Below the pieces are notes generated by a model. That model searched no databases, had not been told where the DNA came from, and worked only from the letters and a program-made list of their open reading frames with translations. A stretch of DNA of 64,000 nt from Leucocoprinus leucothites (Eukaryota; Basidiomycota; Agaricomycetes; Agaricales; Agaricaceae), in assembly GCA_013368445.1 (NCBI GenBank), contig JAACJO010000002.1:1364001-1428000 (forward strand), written 5' to 3'. Both the position numbers and the translations under genes were made by a program. Shown here piece by piece: positions 23,957 to 36,819 of the stretch. Numbering within the stretch: the first letter of the stretch is position 1; each line of letters starts with the position of its first letter.

Positions 23957-26269
23957 TCATAGCTGGTAACGGAAACTAGGATGTCTGTACCCGAGGTCTC
24001 GAATCTCTTCCTCGGCCTTCCCCTCCAAACGATAATCTCTCCCACCACGGTCTCGCTTCTTATTTTCCAGTTTGAGATAGAGCATACCAATTGCGGTACT
24101 TGTAATAACAAAAGCTGCGGAGGCCAAGTTAATGGAATTTCCAATGTGATAGTTCGGTGCATCAGTGGGCAAGTAGGTCCAGACGCTGCATCACCAAGAG
24201 ATCAACATCGCCAATAGATAGCACATTGGAATAACGCACGCTAGGATGGAACCGAATGCCCCGATTCCTGGAATTGCTGCAGCCGCAACCGCTCGCATCG
24301 TATCAGGGGCAGCATTGTCCACACCCCAAGTAAGCAGCTGATTACACACTCAACAACAGAGGAGGGAATAGAAATAATCAAGCCTACCAACGGACCAGAA
24401 GATGCACCGCCCATAATACTGAGAAAACAAGCAGCATATCGTGCATGTGAATCCTTCGTACCAACAGCGATGGCATATCCCATTGTCTGCAATATCATGG
24501 AGACAATGATTCCAATACCACGACTGTTCAGATGCCAGCTCATGAAGCAGTTCATAATGCTAAAAACTGCCCCCACGAGGTAACAAGGTACTGTCCGAAG
24601 TTGGGCCTGGACAACTGCTGTTTTACCTCGATAAATATCTGAACACAGGAATTGAAGTTTGACATACTGAAATGGCCAACTGTAATACAACCGTTGGGCT
24701 TATTCAGTACAAATGAATGCATGTCGAGGCATGATAGCTGCACTCACGAGAATTGATGACTGTTGGTAAGAACAGGCTTAGGCCCTGGAAGGAGATGTTC
24801 ACGAGGAAGTATCCCATAGCACAAAAAACGGTCTGAAAAAGCAGTCGAAGTTCTGTAGTTTGAATGTAAAACCATCATACCCAGATGTTGAACGAACGCA
24901 GAACAAGCTTCATCGTAGCTTTTTCCTTGAACCCGTTGTTCTTGACTGTTGCATCCGCGTTTATCCTGGCAATCGCAAGTGCACGTTCAGTCTCGTTCAG
25001 CATCTTTGTTTTCTTCGGGTCCTCAGGCATAATGAAGAGTAACACAATGCCGATCCCAATTGTAATGATACCTGTGGATAAATAGAGCTCAATTCACCTA
25101 ATGATATCTTCATCCTAACATTCGTACCTTCGATGAAAAAGATCTTAACGATCATGAATTAATGTGCCCCTGGCGCTAACTTCCGGCGTACCTTCCTCCA
25201 TTGCTTGATGGGGCCAAAGTCGTCTACCGCTAGAAGACCCGAAGCAAGAAGCCCTCCGACTAAAAGCCGGGTTAACACAGATATGGAATGAGAGAATCTC
25301 TTGCTTGAGCACTCACATGCACCGGCCAGAACAGGAGAAAGCCCGAAGAAAAACCCCATCCGGATTACCAGCTCCCTACGACGATAGAACTAGTAATCAT
25401 GGAGCGGCTCGGAAGTCAGATCTCTAAGCATTATCATGCCAAGTGCTTAAGCGCTTACCCGAGCCAGACAATAGACAAGCCCCGCCTGATCGTTTAAAAA
25501 TAATAGAGTTTGCCAAAGCTGCCACTGTCAAAATAGCCGAGAGACTGACCAATGTTCCGCCTTCTGCGAGTCCCAAAAATACTCGAGTCACAATCAGTTC
25601 TGCGTAGGTCTTCATGAAGGCTGAACCAAGTGCCACTGCACCAAATGCAATGACTAGGTATGAAATCCACGCAGAACCGACACGCTTGAGTACAAGGTTC
25701 GACGGAACTTCAACGGCTGTAAACTTTTATTTGTTTAGATGAAACGTTAGCACCAATCCATTGCCGTGACATACACAGACGTAGAACACGGTCAGAGCAA
25801 TATTCAGGTCAAAACCCTCCATGCCCAGATCCTTCTCAAGGCCTGTTACGGGGGGATCAACTCTCGTGCTCCAGGAGAGCGGTGGCGAGGATACATACCT
25901 GCAATTCTTGCATTACCTGCAGTCCGGACAGCGAACATTCGTGAATCTTACGGGTGTACGGCCGACAATTCACGCACCGATAGCTGTCCTATTTTGAAAA
26001 ATGCATGGTTCGGCTGTAGTTATTTGATTTCAAACTGTTCAACTGACCTATCAATAAAATTTGTGCAGTCTCGGGCAAAAATCAGCCAGCTGAACACAAC
26101 GAGGGGATGCAGACATACATATGAGGCAAAACATGGGGAGGAGGATGAAGTCCAATTTGCGGACCAGTCGCTTCTCCGCTACTGGATCAATATCCTCATG
26201 AATATAATTCTCCTCCTTGACTTCAGTGCTCTTGGTAGCTATCTCATCTTGGGAATTCTTTGTCGACAT
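23957..26269 (-). CDS. MFS transporter, Dal5/anion:cation symporter type (copy 1)
   Basis: A highly interrupted gene, read downward from the ATG at 26269 (MSTKNSQDE) to the stop at 23957 (C-terminal FRYQL). I followed 16 exons; the joins mirror copy 2 at 34303-36594. They include an 11-nt exon (GACAGCTATCG), which helps encode FIDRTAIGNARIAG after the first membrane span, and a 12-nt exon in the LGHF segment. Family features are GLEKDLGMEG, VEVPSNLVLKR, FLGLAEGGT, RMGFFFGLSPVLAGA and PEDPKK, giving about 12 spans and close to 490 residues. Dal5-type proteins are plasma-membrane permeases for organic anions such as allantoate, nicotinate or pantothenate; the substrate is unknown here. The frame stays open across all joins, so the copy appears functional. 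It lies 2.7 kb upstream of the adenylating reductase, in opposite orientation. Confidence 0.88.
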
Positions 26270-26362
26270 TCTCGCGTAGCAAAAGCCGTTAAGCTGGTGT
26301 GCAGATACAAGGGGGAGAAAGAGGGAGTATCGCAATACTCAACGTGATACATGCACTATCAT

Positions 26363-26370
26363 CTTTTTAA
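26363..26370 (-). promoter_or_regulatory. Weakened TATA-like element, transporter copy 1
   Basis: On the minus strand this reads TTAAAAAG, about 94-101 bp upstream of the ATG at 26269. The matching position of copy 2 has a better TATAAAAAG. The element is assigned by position and by comparison with the paralog. Confidence 0.35.
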
Positions 26371-26459
26371 CACCGCACGCCACATAAATGGATGGTATTT
26401 GATACTTAGAGACCGACTATGCCGAATTCAATGGTCTGGAGTAGACCCCATGAGAACGC

Positions 26460-26502
26460 CTGGGCAAATGAACAGAATAGGACGTGAGATTCGCATGTGT
26501 TC
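26460..26502 (-). promoter_or_regulatory. Promoter motif pair shared by both transporter copies
   Basis: The 15-mer CTGGGCAAATGAACA (26460-26474, plus-strand reading) and the 9-mer CATGTGTTC (26494-26502) recur upstream of copy 2 at 36788-36802 and 36811-36819. Their distances from the start codons are nearly equal: 191 versus 194 bp for the first motif, 225 versus 217 bp for the second. They are candidate binding sites kept since the duplication. Confidence 0.45.
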
Positions 26503-28845
26503 ACATCTCGTGTTGCGGATATACACGCACGGGGTACATATTGCTCGTGCCTTTCGATCGTTATCTGCTCAAAGGTAGGCGCACTAGGAGCCAATACGCA
26601 GAGACGAGGCGTTGAATTAGATCAATTAAGATTTCCTCGATGCCCGAAACGATATCTTGGCTGAATCCAATCAAAGTGTCAGCTTATTATCATGAGGTAT
26701 AGAAAGGGGACTAAATTGAAGGGCATGGCAGTTTTTGAGTCCGGGTATATGTTGATACAACCATACCTTCGGCGCTAGGTGAGTTCGAATCTGAGCTGAG
26801 GCTTGAGGCCTGGAAGGCCAAGCAAGGAAGTAAAGGAGAGCCAATCAATGGGTCGGCATTGTGATTGTGAACGAAAATTGACATTGGGGCAGAATCATGG
26901 GCGATGAAAGGGAGCTGATTGACCCCGGAGTAGCTGGAGCGCCACGAAAACAGGGCGGTAGTTGCCCGATATCGTGACCCTCCACCAAAAAGGAATACGA
27001 TTGTTTTTTGTAGCATGAGATGATAGCTCTGCTAATTCGACTCCTATCGCCACCTCTGCCTACGTGTCGATGCCACGTCCGGTGTGTGGACTCGTGTGGG
27101 ATACAAATACGGTAAGCGGGCCATCGAAGTCGTAAACAGCTCCAAATGATTTTCGTTATTTATAGCTGCAGTATATCATAAAACACTCACATCACTCGAT
27201 CTTCACGTGCCCACGGCCGGGGTTCAGGCCAATATAACAGTGAAAGTCAAAATAGTCGTCGCAGTAGAGATAACAGTGGGCAAGTTCGGATGGGTTTATG
27301 ACTCGACCACTGAACAAGCTAGATCACGGTTCCTGAGGCATAGGCACGAGCCTACTAGAGTGTCCTATAGTGAGGTTCCGATTCGTTGGCAGTGAACGTG
27401 CAACTGCGTTTCCCGGTGGCCAATGCACGTCGGCCGTCGCGTATTTAGCGTCGGATGGTGCAAAGTGTTGCATGGCGGATGGCTATCACTTGTTGTGTCT
27501 GCGTGGGGTCTGGAGATTGTACGGTACAATGTCAGGTCGCCGTCGAAGTACTAGCAGAAGTGCAGGCTAGAGTGTTGCTTTGGGTGGAGTGAATGCGCCA
27601 CTGTAAGGATGTGCACTGAGCTGGACGAATTGACTTGGTGCCCAGCCCAAAATCAAACTCATTCTCTAGGTAGTTGAGGAATATCATGATGAATATATGA
27701 CTGTCTATAATGGAGACCATGTAAGATAAATGCATGTGAGGGAAAGGTAGGCTTCCTAACAAGTCGGGCTCTGTTTCCATAGAACTTGGGATGCTTAGCC
27801 CCTAACAAGATAGCCCCTCTGAGCGCACGTTCTATTTTTCGCCCAACCGGGGAAATACATTACGACGCATGTGTGGCAGTGTGGAACTGTAGTTAGAGTC
27901 AGACTCTTAGTTTGCCTTTTTGTGATCTGTGATGTAACATACTTAGTAAGACTATTTGCTGGAAGTATTCAAGTCCTTGTCCAGATGTAAGGGAGTGGTA
28001 TTGATAAATTTGATCTCGGGGTGTGTTAGCGAAATCAATCTTCGGTCGTGATGATAGATTGGTATGTCAAGGAAAAAAGTTTCAGCAGGGATTGAATACT
28101 TGGTTGTAGTATGCGCCGGATGATCGCACCGTGTCCTTAGCCTGAGAGTATCCCGAAGAGGGTTATTTGCAACAACTTACAAGGCTCTATCCTAGGTTGT
28201 TGCCAGGCGGAAGGACTTGAGGAATGGTCAGATTTTTTGACTAAATAGCAGAGCGGTGAGTACTAGGCTCGTCGAGGAGAAAGTGATGATAGATATAGTA
28301 CTGCCGTGACTTTAACTTAGGCCCAGGCAATTACCGGTACAACTTGGTGCAGTCCCCAGTGCCAAGAGGCAAGATCGTCACTTTCCGTCACACCATACCG
28401 CAGTCATGGCTTCTCTGTCTAATACCTCGCTCGTCGCAAATCCACTGCCACAAGGCAGAGTCCGATCCGAAAAGGAAAAGGCATAAGCACGCTTTGAAAT
28501 TGCGACAATCACCGACTTAAGCGGAGCGGTAGACACTCCCGCTCCCTCTACCCCGGCCCCTCGTTGACATCTGTATCATAATATTCATCATCTCCTCCTT
28601 CTTTCTGTACCTCACCATTCACTACACCTCATTTATCTCAGATTTGGCACCTCCACACAAAATTCCGTTTCTCGCATACCTGGTCGCTCAAGGGTAACAA
28701 TGACATCGACTCGCTGGACAGAGGGTTGGCGCATTAGCCTATCTTGAAGTTCACAAGCTCTCTCCTATGCGGCATGCACGGCTTGTCAGCGTTTATACAT
28801 CCGCAGACGTGTATCAGTCTAGATATGCATACCCATCAGAAGTGG
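26503..28845. other. Intergenic between transporter copy 1 and the reductase
   Basis: This 2.3 kb lies between two divergently transcribed genes of the presumed module. Only short unsupported frames occur. It should hold the upstream control regions of both genes. No gene, tRNA or mobile element could be supported. Confidence 0.55.
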
Positions 28846-28854
28846 TATATATAA
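28846..28854 (+). promoter_or_regulatory. TATA box of the adenylating reductase
   Basis: TATATATAA lies 83-91 bp upstream of the ATG at 28937, a strong fungal TATA match at a normal distance. Assigned from motif and spacing. Confidence 0.6.
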
Positions 28855-28936
28855 CGAAGAAGTCTCGTCTGGACCTATAAACGACCTACAATCCCCATAG
28901 TCACTTGTCGTCTTCCCCACGGTACATTAGATCTCT

Positions 28937-31900
28937 ATGCCCGTGCCAGCACTCACCGGTCTACCTGTCCTTCCCTCTGATCCTCTCAAACTCGACCATG
29001 TCCCTCTCTGGGACATCTATCGTCAGCTTGGAATTAATTATGGCGATCGCGTGTTCGCTCGTATCATGGATGGAGATGACGACGACGCTCCGTTGGAAAA
29101 TATCACCTGGAGGAAATTGTTGATTGATTCTATGAAGGTTGCCAGTATCTTGAAGGAGAAACTGGGCAATGAAGAAAAAGTGACGTACGCGGTGCTCGCG
29201 AACAGCAGCTACCCTTATCTTGTAAACGTTGTTGCAGGGTGGTTGAATCATTGGACTGTTAGTCGTTACTTTCTCTTCTTCCGTTTCGATTGACTGATAC
29301 ACTGGTCATGTAGGTCATTCTGTTGTCGGTTAGAAACAGCGTTGCAGGAAATGACAGCCTCCTCAAAGCCGTAAAAGCCAAAGCACTCATCACTGACAGC
29401 AAGAACCGCAAGACCGGTGAGGCAATACTCCAAGAACTCCCGATTGCACTCTTCGATGTCTTTGATCCCGAACAAATCGACGTCGAGGTCAAATTACCTG
29501 AAGGTCCGATTGAAGTTGAAACCGTCTCCTCAGAGGTGTTCAGGGAAATCCCTTTGTATCTCCACAGTAGTGGTACCTCTGGTAAGTTCCTTGGGTTCCT
29601 TAAAATCGAAAACAATGGTGCTAATCGAGGTATCAATCAGGTCATCCTAAACCCATTCCCCAAAGCCACGAGCATCTTGTAACGGACACGATAGCCGCCA
29701 AGTATAACACGAATTATGTGGGAGCACCCGTTTATGCCCCTCTCCCCCTCTTCCACGTGCGTTTGACTCCTTTCTACTCCGGATCGACTAGCTAACGCTT
29801 AGGCTCCATAAGAGCATTGGCATCTATTGCTTTACGCGCTGGCCTATGGCATCAGGTCACATCCCGACCTTCATTAACACTAAGCAACCTTTGACTGGCA
29901 CTTCTTTCCTCCGCCACTTGCGACGCCTTCCCAACGCAATATGCTTCCTTGCCCCGATGCTTGTTGAAGACGCCTTGCGCGAATCTCCAGAGGAGTACGA
30001 GATACTGAAGACCACGAGGAGAATCTTTTGCGGCGGTGCACCATTGAGTAAAGCCACTGGAAAACAGCTAATTGAGATGGGAGTGCCAGCCATTCAAGTC
30101 TATGGATCGTGAGCCCATTCTTCTGAACTAGGAGATAAGGACCGCCAATTTAACGTTGTGAATTACAGGACGGAGATTAGTATGCCCGTTGTCACAGATT
30201 TCCCCGGACCCCCGGAGAGCAGAGCCGACGACGTAACTTATGTACGATTCCGTGAGGACCAGTATGTTATCCATTGGGAACCATTTGATGGGAAGCTCAG
30301 TGAGCTCATCGTTTGCGTACGTCTGTCTGATATCCACCGGGTGATAGGCGGCTGATAGTTGACTCACTGCCTTTACTTTTTTCTACAGCCCGGGAAGATT
30401 ACTGTGCCTGCGGTCTTGAACCACCAAAATCCTGTTGGGTATGCAACCAATGATCTGTGGGCACCTCACCCTACGGTTCCAGGTAAGCATTCAAGTATCT
30501 AAGCAGGTGAGCACTGGCTTAAACATGAACGCATTTGAATAGGTCTATTCAAGCACTCTGGACGCAAAGACAGCGTGGTAGGTATCTTGCTACCGTGACC
30601 TCTACATATTTCTTATCACACGTGTTCTAGACGGTCTTGAGCAATGGCGAGAAGACAGATAACCGACAAATAGGTATGTTTTCGTCCTTGTTGATTTGTA
30701 GGGATCCAGATGCTAAACGACAATTCATGTAGAGTTGCTCCTAATGGACGACCCTCTCGTCAACGGTGTGGTCGTTTTTGGTACTGCTCGCCCACTCAAC
30801 GGCGTCCTCGTCCGCCAGGACCCCAAGACTCCACCGTTCCCCTCCCAGTCTGCATTCATTGATGCTATCTGGCCTACCATTGAACACATCAATACTGTCG
30901 TCCCTAACCATTCTCGCATCATTAGACAAATGGTTATCGCAGCCGACGTTGAAGCCAAGCCGTTCTTCCAATCTGATAAAGGCTCGATCAAGACCAAGGA
31001 TACGATTGCCTTGTATGCGGATGAGATTGATGCCGCATATGCATCATTGGAAGCCGAGAGTGGCGAAGAGCTCGTGAAGGATATTGAGACCCCGGAGCAA
31101 ATCGAGGGCTATGTGAGAGACGCCGTGAACAAGATTGCGGGACGGCCTATCGGCGATGCTGATGATTTCTTTGAGAGTGGTAGGTCCCTTGGTAAACGTT
31201 GACTGCTCATCATGCGTATTCATCCCCTTTCAGGCTTGGATTCACTGCATGCTATCCAGATCCGGACCGAAGTCAAGCCTCTCTTTGACAAATTCGTCAA
31301 AGGCGAAGAGCTCGTGCACAACGTGGCATACGTTCACCCCACCATCTCTCGACTCTCGACTTACCTTATTGCTCGCTCAAAAGGCGAAGTGATCAACCTC
31401 AACGACCTCACTGCCTTGACCGCGCGACTTGAATCCTGCATCGAACGGTGGACCGCCAATCTACCTGAGCGTAAAGCTTCGACGGCACCGGTACTCAAGA
31501 AGAAGGTTATCGCGCTTACGGGAGGTACAGGAAGTCTTGGTGTTCACACTTTGAGGTATTCGCTGGAAAGGGACGATGTGGAGAAAGTATATTGCTTCCA
31601 TCGCGGCGCTTCTGATGTAGCCATTCAGAGGCAGAAGAAGCTGTTCAAAGACCGAGCTCTGCCTGTTGAGCTCTTGGATTCGGAGAAAGTGGCCTTTGTA
31701 CAAATTGATCTATCAAAGCCCGATTTAGGATTGTCTGTCGAGAAATACGATGAGGTTCGTCACGGGTTTATTTCCTTGGGATCGGTATCGTGCTAACTAC
31801 CTCGATCAATCAATCCCCATTAGCTCCGAGGCAGTCTGACACACATCATCCACACCGCCTGGGAACTCAACTTCAATTGGGGTCTCGAGCATTTCGAAAA

Positions 31901-32705
31901 GGTTCACATCGGAGGCGCACGCCACCTCATTGACCTCTCCATTGCATCAACACTTCCCGTTTCACCTCGAGTTATCTTCATCTCCTCGATTGGCGCCGTT
32001 GGTCGACACGATCCTGAGATACCCGTGCCAGAGGAGCCTCTCCCCGACCCAACTTTGGTGGGAGCGAGAGGATATGCTGAATCCAAGTATGTAACAGAAC
32101 GCATGTTGGATGAGGCTGCGAGAAGGTCGGGTATTCCTGTCACCGTTATTAGATCTGGCCAAATCTCTGGATCATCGGTGGACGGGTATTGGGCCCCTAC
32201 AGAATATATCCCTACGATTTTCAGGTCAAGTAAGATTTTGGGTAAAGTGCCAGATAAGATGCCGGTACGTTCTTTTTGTTTGCTGCTTTATATTTCCCGG
32301 AAGCTCACGATACAAACTGTGTAGGATACTCGCTGGCTCCCTGCTGACTACTCTGGCAAGGCCACCATGGAACTCTCCTTCCAAGATGATGGTGATCTCT
32401 TGCAATACTACAGCCTCGAAAACCCGACCTGCACAACATGGAGTACGATCGCCTCACTCTTCATTGAAGTCTCCTCGAACAAGATTGAATTAGTTGATAT
32501 GAAGGACTGGTTGGCTGCTGTTGAAAAAGCAAACAAGGAAGGTGTTGATGTTCCCGCTGCCGCATTGTTGCAGTTCTACTCGGAATATTCTGAGTTGGAC
32601 TCGAGACTTCGATTGGCGACAGAGAAAGCGGCCCGGGCATCAGAGGCCATTCTGTATGGGCCAGTGACGAGCGAGTTGATGAGGAAATATGTCTCTTGGA
32701 TTTGA
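28937..32705 (+). CDS. NRPS-like adenylation-thiolation-reductase (carboxylic acid reductase type)
   Basis: Twelve exons give 1036 residues: 28937-29257, 29314-29581, 29641-29756, 29813-30108, 30169-30316, 30389-30482, 30543-30577, 30631-30673, 30733-31179, 31234-31754, 31824-32264 and 32325-32705. The adenylation domain has the ATP-binding HSSGTSG (about 191-197), the VYGSTE motif and a GRKDS/LSNGEKTD segment. The carrier domain shows DDFFESGLDSL with the phosphopantetheine serine at 593. The reductase domain begins with TGGTGSLG (685-692) and has the catalytic-type YAESK (Y847, K851). Such A-T-R enzymes activate a carboxylic acid with ATP, hold it as a thioester and release an aldehyde with NADPH. 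It is shorter than Lys2-type aminoadipate reductase (about 1400 residues), so a secondary-metabolite or aryl-acid role is likelier. The substrate is unknown. It lies between two anion-permease-like transporters. Confidence 0.92.
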
Positions 32706-34302
32706 ATGTTTCCGCTATTGTTCTCCTCTCGTGTTCGATTTACATAATTAGACTAAACTCGTGTAACTAATGTAGAGAAGACAATCAGACTGATATACAC
32801 TTTTTCGACACTCTGACATTACTGCACCGACTACTGGGGATACTTTGAAGGAATATCAGAGTCTCAGCAACATGTGATTGCTGGCCCCGAGCTAGATTAC
32901 GGGTGCAGCTGCACATTTAGACTCTTCTGAAGTTAGCACCACGACGAATGGTCTCATATTATGATTAATTGATTCACAGTAACCTCGGCGGTTTGAGTAA
33001 ACCGGTGCTGATCCGCCGACTTCAGGGTCCCGCCGTTCCGACACAAAGTCGCGGCGTATGTGGAGCGGGGCCCAAGTTAGACTCCATGTTGGCGTTCTTA
33101 CCACTGCTGCGTCGACTTGTCAATTGACAGCTCGACGTGTGTACGATGCTTATACTAAATACAACGGTGTCTTGAAACAGGGTCTTGTCGGACAATTTTA
33201 AAGTATAGCGAGCACCTCTAGTCGCGATTATACCTACATCTTGAAGGCGACTAGGATTGTTAAACCCCTGAGAGGAATCAAGCACAATCTAAAGTAGACG
33301 TTGGGGATGTTGAACATTGGGCTCAAACTACCTATGCCGTAGCACTGATTCGCACTGATCCGCTTCATCACTCCGATCACCGACGATCGATCATTTGTTG
33401 TATATGTCACCCGGTGCCAGCCAATCACTATCGAAAAAACATGGCTTGAGCCTTGCGAGGCCTTTGCACTGATCAGATCGAATCTGGAAACATCTCCGTC
33501 ATACCTTGGAATCAGGTAATTCTGTAACGTAGGCGGCTAGTTCTACTAAGTATACCTCAAGTCGTTGAATCAACACTTGGCTATCGGCTTTCTTCGCCTT
33601 AAATCGCTCATTTCCGAGCTAGAGGCAAGTATAGCTAATAAGCACGCGAACGTTGTAGGTGTAATTTAGATGTTAAATTGGTAAGAATCCTCATCGGTTC
33701 TTTGGGTAAGAAAAATAAAGGCAACTGCAGCTGATGCTGACCTTGGATTTTATCATTCGAGGCACTCACCGCTCCCTCAGCAGTGCCTCGACTTGCTTGC
33801 TTGGTCTCTTCAAACTTTACTTCCGAGTCATGTATTATGTACCCCCGTTCTACGGGACTTGTGTGCATGCTGCTCAGATAACTCCAAGAGATTTCAAGAC
33901 TCTTGGCTTCAAGAGGATAAGGTACGCGATTCGTTGACGAAGCGATTCCCATCCAACTCTTACCCGTGATCTCTTGCGTGCGCTACTCTGCCTTCCAGGT
34001 ATAGTTGCTTTAGCGAATGCCCACGGACAAAAAATATTGTAAGAAGCTGAGAGGAAATGCATGTTGAGGCCACGAGCGTGTGGAGTGATATTACCATGAC
34101 TTGAGGATTGAGGTTATATTGAGGTCACCGTCGGTTTAAACATGAAGTTGAAATCATTTGACTGATCAGTACCAGTGTTGAATACTGAGTCAGCGTTTGT
34201 TTATTACGAGAATAGCCCTAATATATCACTTCTACGGTCATTTACCCCAATCTACAACCCATCCACTCAGAACTCCGAGACAAGGTACCCCAAATTCTGC
34301 GT
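32706..34302. other. Intergenic between convergent reductase and transporter copy 2
   Basis: This 1.6 kb lies between the stop of the adenylating reductase and the stop of transporter copy 2. The short frames on both strands show no motif or splice consistency. I see no gene. Confidence 0.55.
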
Positions 34303-36594
34303 TTACAGTTGGTAACGGAAGTTGGGGTGTCTGTAGCCGAGATCCCGAATCTCCTTCTCTGTCTTTCCTTCCAAGCGGTAATCTCTTCCGCCGCGATCTC
34401 GCTTCTTGTTTTCGAGATAGAGATAGAGCATACCGAGCACGGTGAATGAAATGACGAAAATTGCAGATGCAAGATTGATAGAGTTTCCAATGTGATAATT
34501 TGGGGCGTCGTTGGGCAAGTATGTCCAGACACTGCGTTACCGAAGGGTCAGCGTGAGTGTTAACGAAGAGTTTTGAACTAACGTACGCAATGATAGAACC
34601 AATTGCACCAACTGATGGAATCGTTGCGGTAGCGACCGCACGCATTGTATCTGGAGCGGCGTTGTCCGCGCCCCAAGTGAGGAACTAATTCGCGTGTTCA
34701 AAAGCTGAAAATGAAGAGGAGAAATCAAGCCTACCAAAGGAGCAGAAGATGTGCCGCCAATAATGCTGAGGAAGCAAGCGGCATATCGTGCCTGTGGATT
34801 CTCCGTGCCAATGGCGATGGCATACCCCACAGTCTGGAATATCATGCACCCGATGATGGCAATACCACGGCTATTCAAGTAAAAACTCATGTAGCAGTTG
34901 AGAACAGCGTAGGCTGCGCCTGCGATGTAGCAAGGTACTGTCCGTAGTTGGGCCTGGACGACCGCTATTTCCCGTTGTTATTATCTCAGCCATGTAGGAA
35001 AAGCAAGTTTAACTTACTGAAATCACCGACTGCGATACCGAATATTTTTAGCTTAAACAGGTACGCGTCGACGTAGATGGCACTCACGAGAGTCAATAAC
35101 CCTTGGTAAAAATAGACTCAGGCCCTGGAAGGAGATATTGGTGAAGAGGTATCCCATAGCACAAACGATTGTCTGGAAGGGGCGGTTAGAAAACCGAGGA
35201 GTCAGGGATAAAAATGTCGTACCCAGATATTAAACGAACGCAGAACGAGCTTTAGTGTAGTCTTCTCTTTGCGACCATCGGTTTTCACTGTCGCATCGGC
35301 ATTTATTCTGGCAATTGCAAGCGCACGTTCGGGTTCAGTCAGCAATTTTGTCTTGCTCGGATCCTCGGGCAAAATGAAGAGTAACGCAATGCCGATCCCC
35401 GTGGTGATGATTCCTACAGATCAAAGTGAGAAACTCAAAGTAAGATGATATCTTCGCCTTGGATATCGTACCTTCGATGAAGAAGATCTGAGCAAGCGTG
35501 AGTTAATGTGTTTTTGCCTGCCAATGTTCAACTCACCTTTCTCCAGCGTGTGACTGGGCCGAAATCGTCTGCTACCAAAAGACCCGATGCAAGAAGTCCT
35601 CCAACTAAGAAAAGTTGATTTAGATCGGGGATAGGGGAATTCCTTGTTCGAAGACTTACATGCACCAGCCAGACTAGGGGAGAGCCCATAGAAAAATCCC
35701 ATGCGGATTACAAGTTCCTTGCGACGGTAGAACTAATGAATTGAAATCAGATTTCCAGTATCACGACTATTACGGCAGACTCACCCGAGACAGACAGTAA
35801 ACGAGTCCGGCCTGATAGGCATCATTAGATTAACTTTGCCAAGAGCTGTCACTGTCATCCTCGAGAGACTTACCAATACTCCTCCCTCTGCGCATCCCAG
35901 AAATATTCTTGTTACGATCAACTCTGCGTAGTTCTTCATGAAGGCTGAACCAAGTGCCACGACGCCAAACGTAATGACCAGAATTGCAATCCAAATGGAA
36001 CCAAAACGTTTGAGCGCAAGGTTTGATGGGACTTCGATGATCATATACTGTTCGGTTGTTTAGTTGCAACGCTATGGGCGATTGGATGTTGTGGCTTACG
36101 CAGAGGTAGAACACGGTCAGGGCAATGTTTAGATCGAAACCCTCCATTCCCAGATCATCTTCAAGACCTGTTGTCAAAAGGGATAAGTTCTCGGGCTCAG
36201 GAAGAGAGGGTGACAAAGCATATACCTGCAATTATCGCATTGCCTGTAAAGCAAATGGTGAGCGCTATAGGTATGGGCACCGGTAATTCACGTACCGATA
36301 GCTGTCCTATTGAATGGATGCGACGCTCAGTCGGGATTGGTTCTTAAAAGCAAATTGTCTCAAACATACCGGTCGATAAAGTTTGCACAATCTGGGGCGG
36401 AGGTCAGTCTGAAATATCAAACAAGAAGTTATAAACACACATATGAGCCAGAACAGGGGAAGCAGAGTGCAGTCGAGTTTGCGCAGAAGCTTTTTTTCTG
36501 CTATAGGGTCAATCTCCTGATTGACAGAGCTCTCCTCCTTGACTTCAGCGCTCTCGACTGCTATGTCGTCTTGGGAATTCTTTTTTGTTGACAT
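34303..36594 (-). CDS. MFS transporter, Dal5/anion:cation symporter type (copy 2)
   Basis: Sixteen exons read downward: 36441-36594, 36370-36391, 36296-36306, 36226-36243, 36100-36167, 35874-36047, 35785-35811, 35660-35732, 35537-35604, 35472-35487, 35223-35413, 35088-35172, 35018-35029, 34735-34964, 34587-34684 and 34303-34531. They give 491 residues with an open frame. Exons of 11, 12, 16, 18, 22 and 27 nt are required to restore the family sequence, for example NFIDRTAIGNAIIAGLED. About 12 membrane spans are expected. Marker segments are IEVPSNLALKRFG, LGCAEGGVL, GFFYGLSPSLAGA and VWTYLPNDAPNYHIGNS. It is a close paralog of the gene at 23957-26269, and both run on the minus strand around the adenylating reductase. 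A Dal5-type permease for a small organic anion is the best family assignment; the substrate is not known. Confidence 0.9.
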
Positions 36595-36690
36595 TTTCTT
36601 CGGATAGCAAGAGTCCTCGAGCTAATGCGAAGATATAGAGGGAAGAAGGAGTGTGCGTCCCAATGCTAAGCACAGCATACAGTCAATCGT

Positions 36691-36699
36691 CTTTTTATA
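36691..36699 (-). promoter_or_regulatory. TATA box of transporter copy 2
   Basis: On the minus strand this reads TATAAAAAG, 97-105 bp upstream of the ATG at 36594. Copy 1 has a degraded form at the same place. Assigned from motif and spacing. Confidence 0.55.
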
Positions 36700-36787
36700 C
36701 CTTGCGACGGTATGAATGATCGGCATCGGGTACCCCAAGATCGAGAAGTATACTATGTCTAATTTAGACTATGATCCCTGAGGAGAT

Positions 36788-36819
36788 CTGGGCAAATGAA
36801 CACAACGATACATGTGTTC
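36788..36819 (-). promoter_or_regulatory. Promoter motif pair, transporter copy 2
   Basis: This is the counterpart of 26460-26502: the 15-mer CTGGGCAAATGAACA at 36788-36802 and CATGTGTTC at 36811-36819. Surrounding bases differ much more than the motifs, which suggests constraint rather than simple recency of duplication. Confidence 0.45.

Noticed and set aside
13695..36594. Flavin monooxygenase as a member of the reductase-transporter module
   Set aside because: A spindle pole gene and cardiolipin synthase lie between, and no shared promoter motif was seen; proximity alone is not enough.
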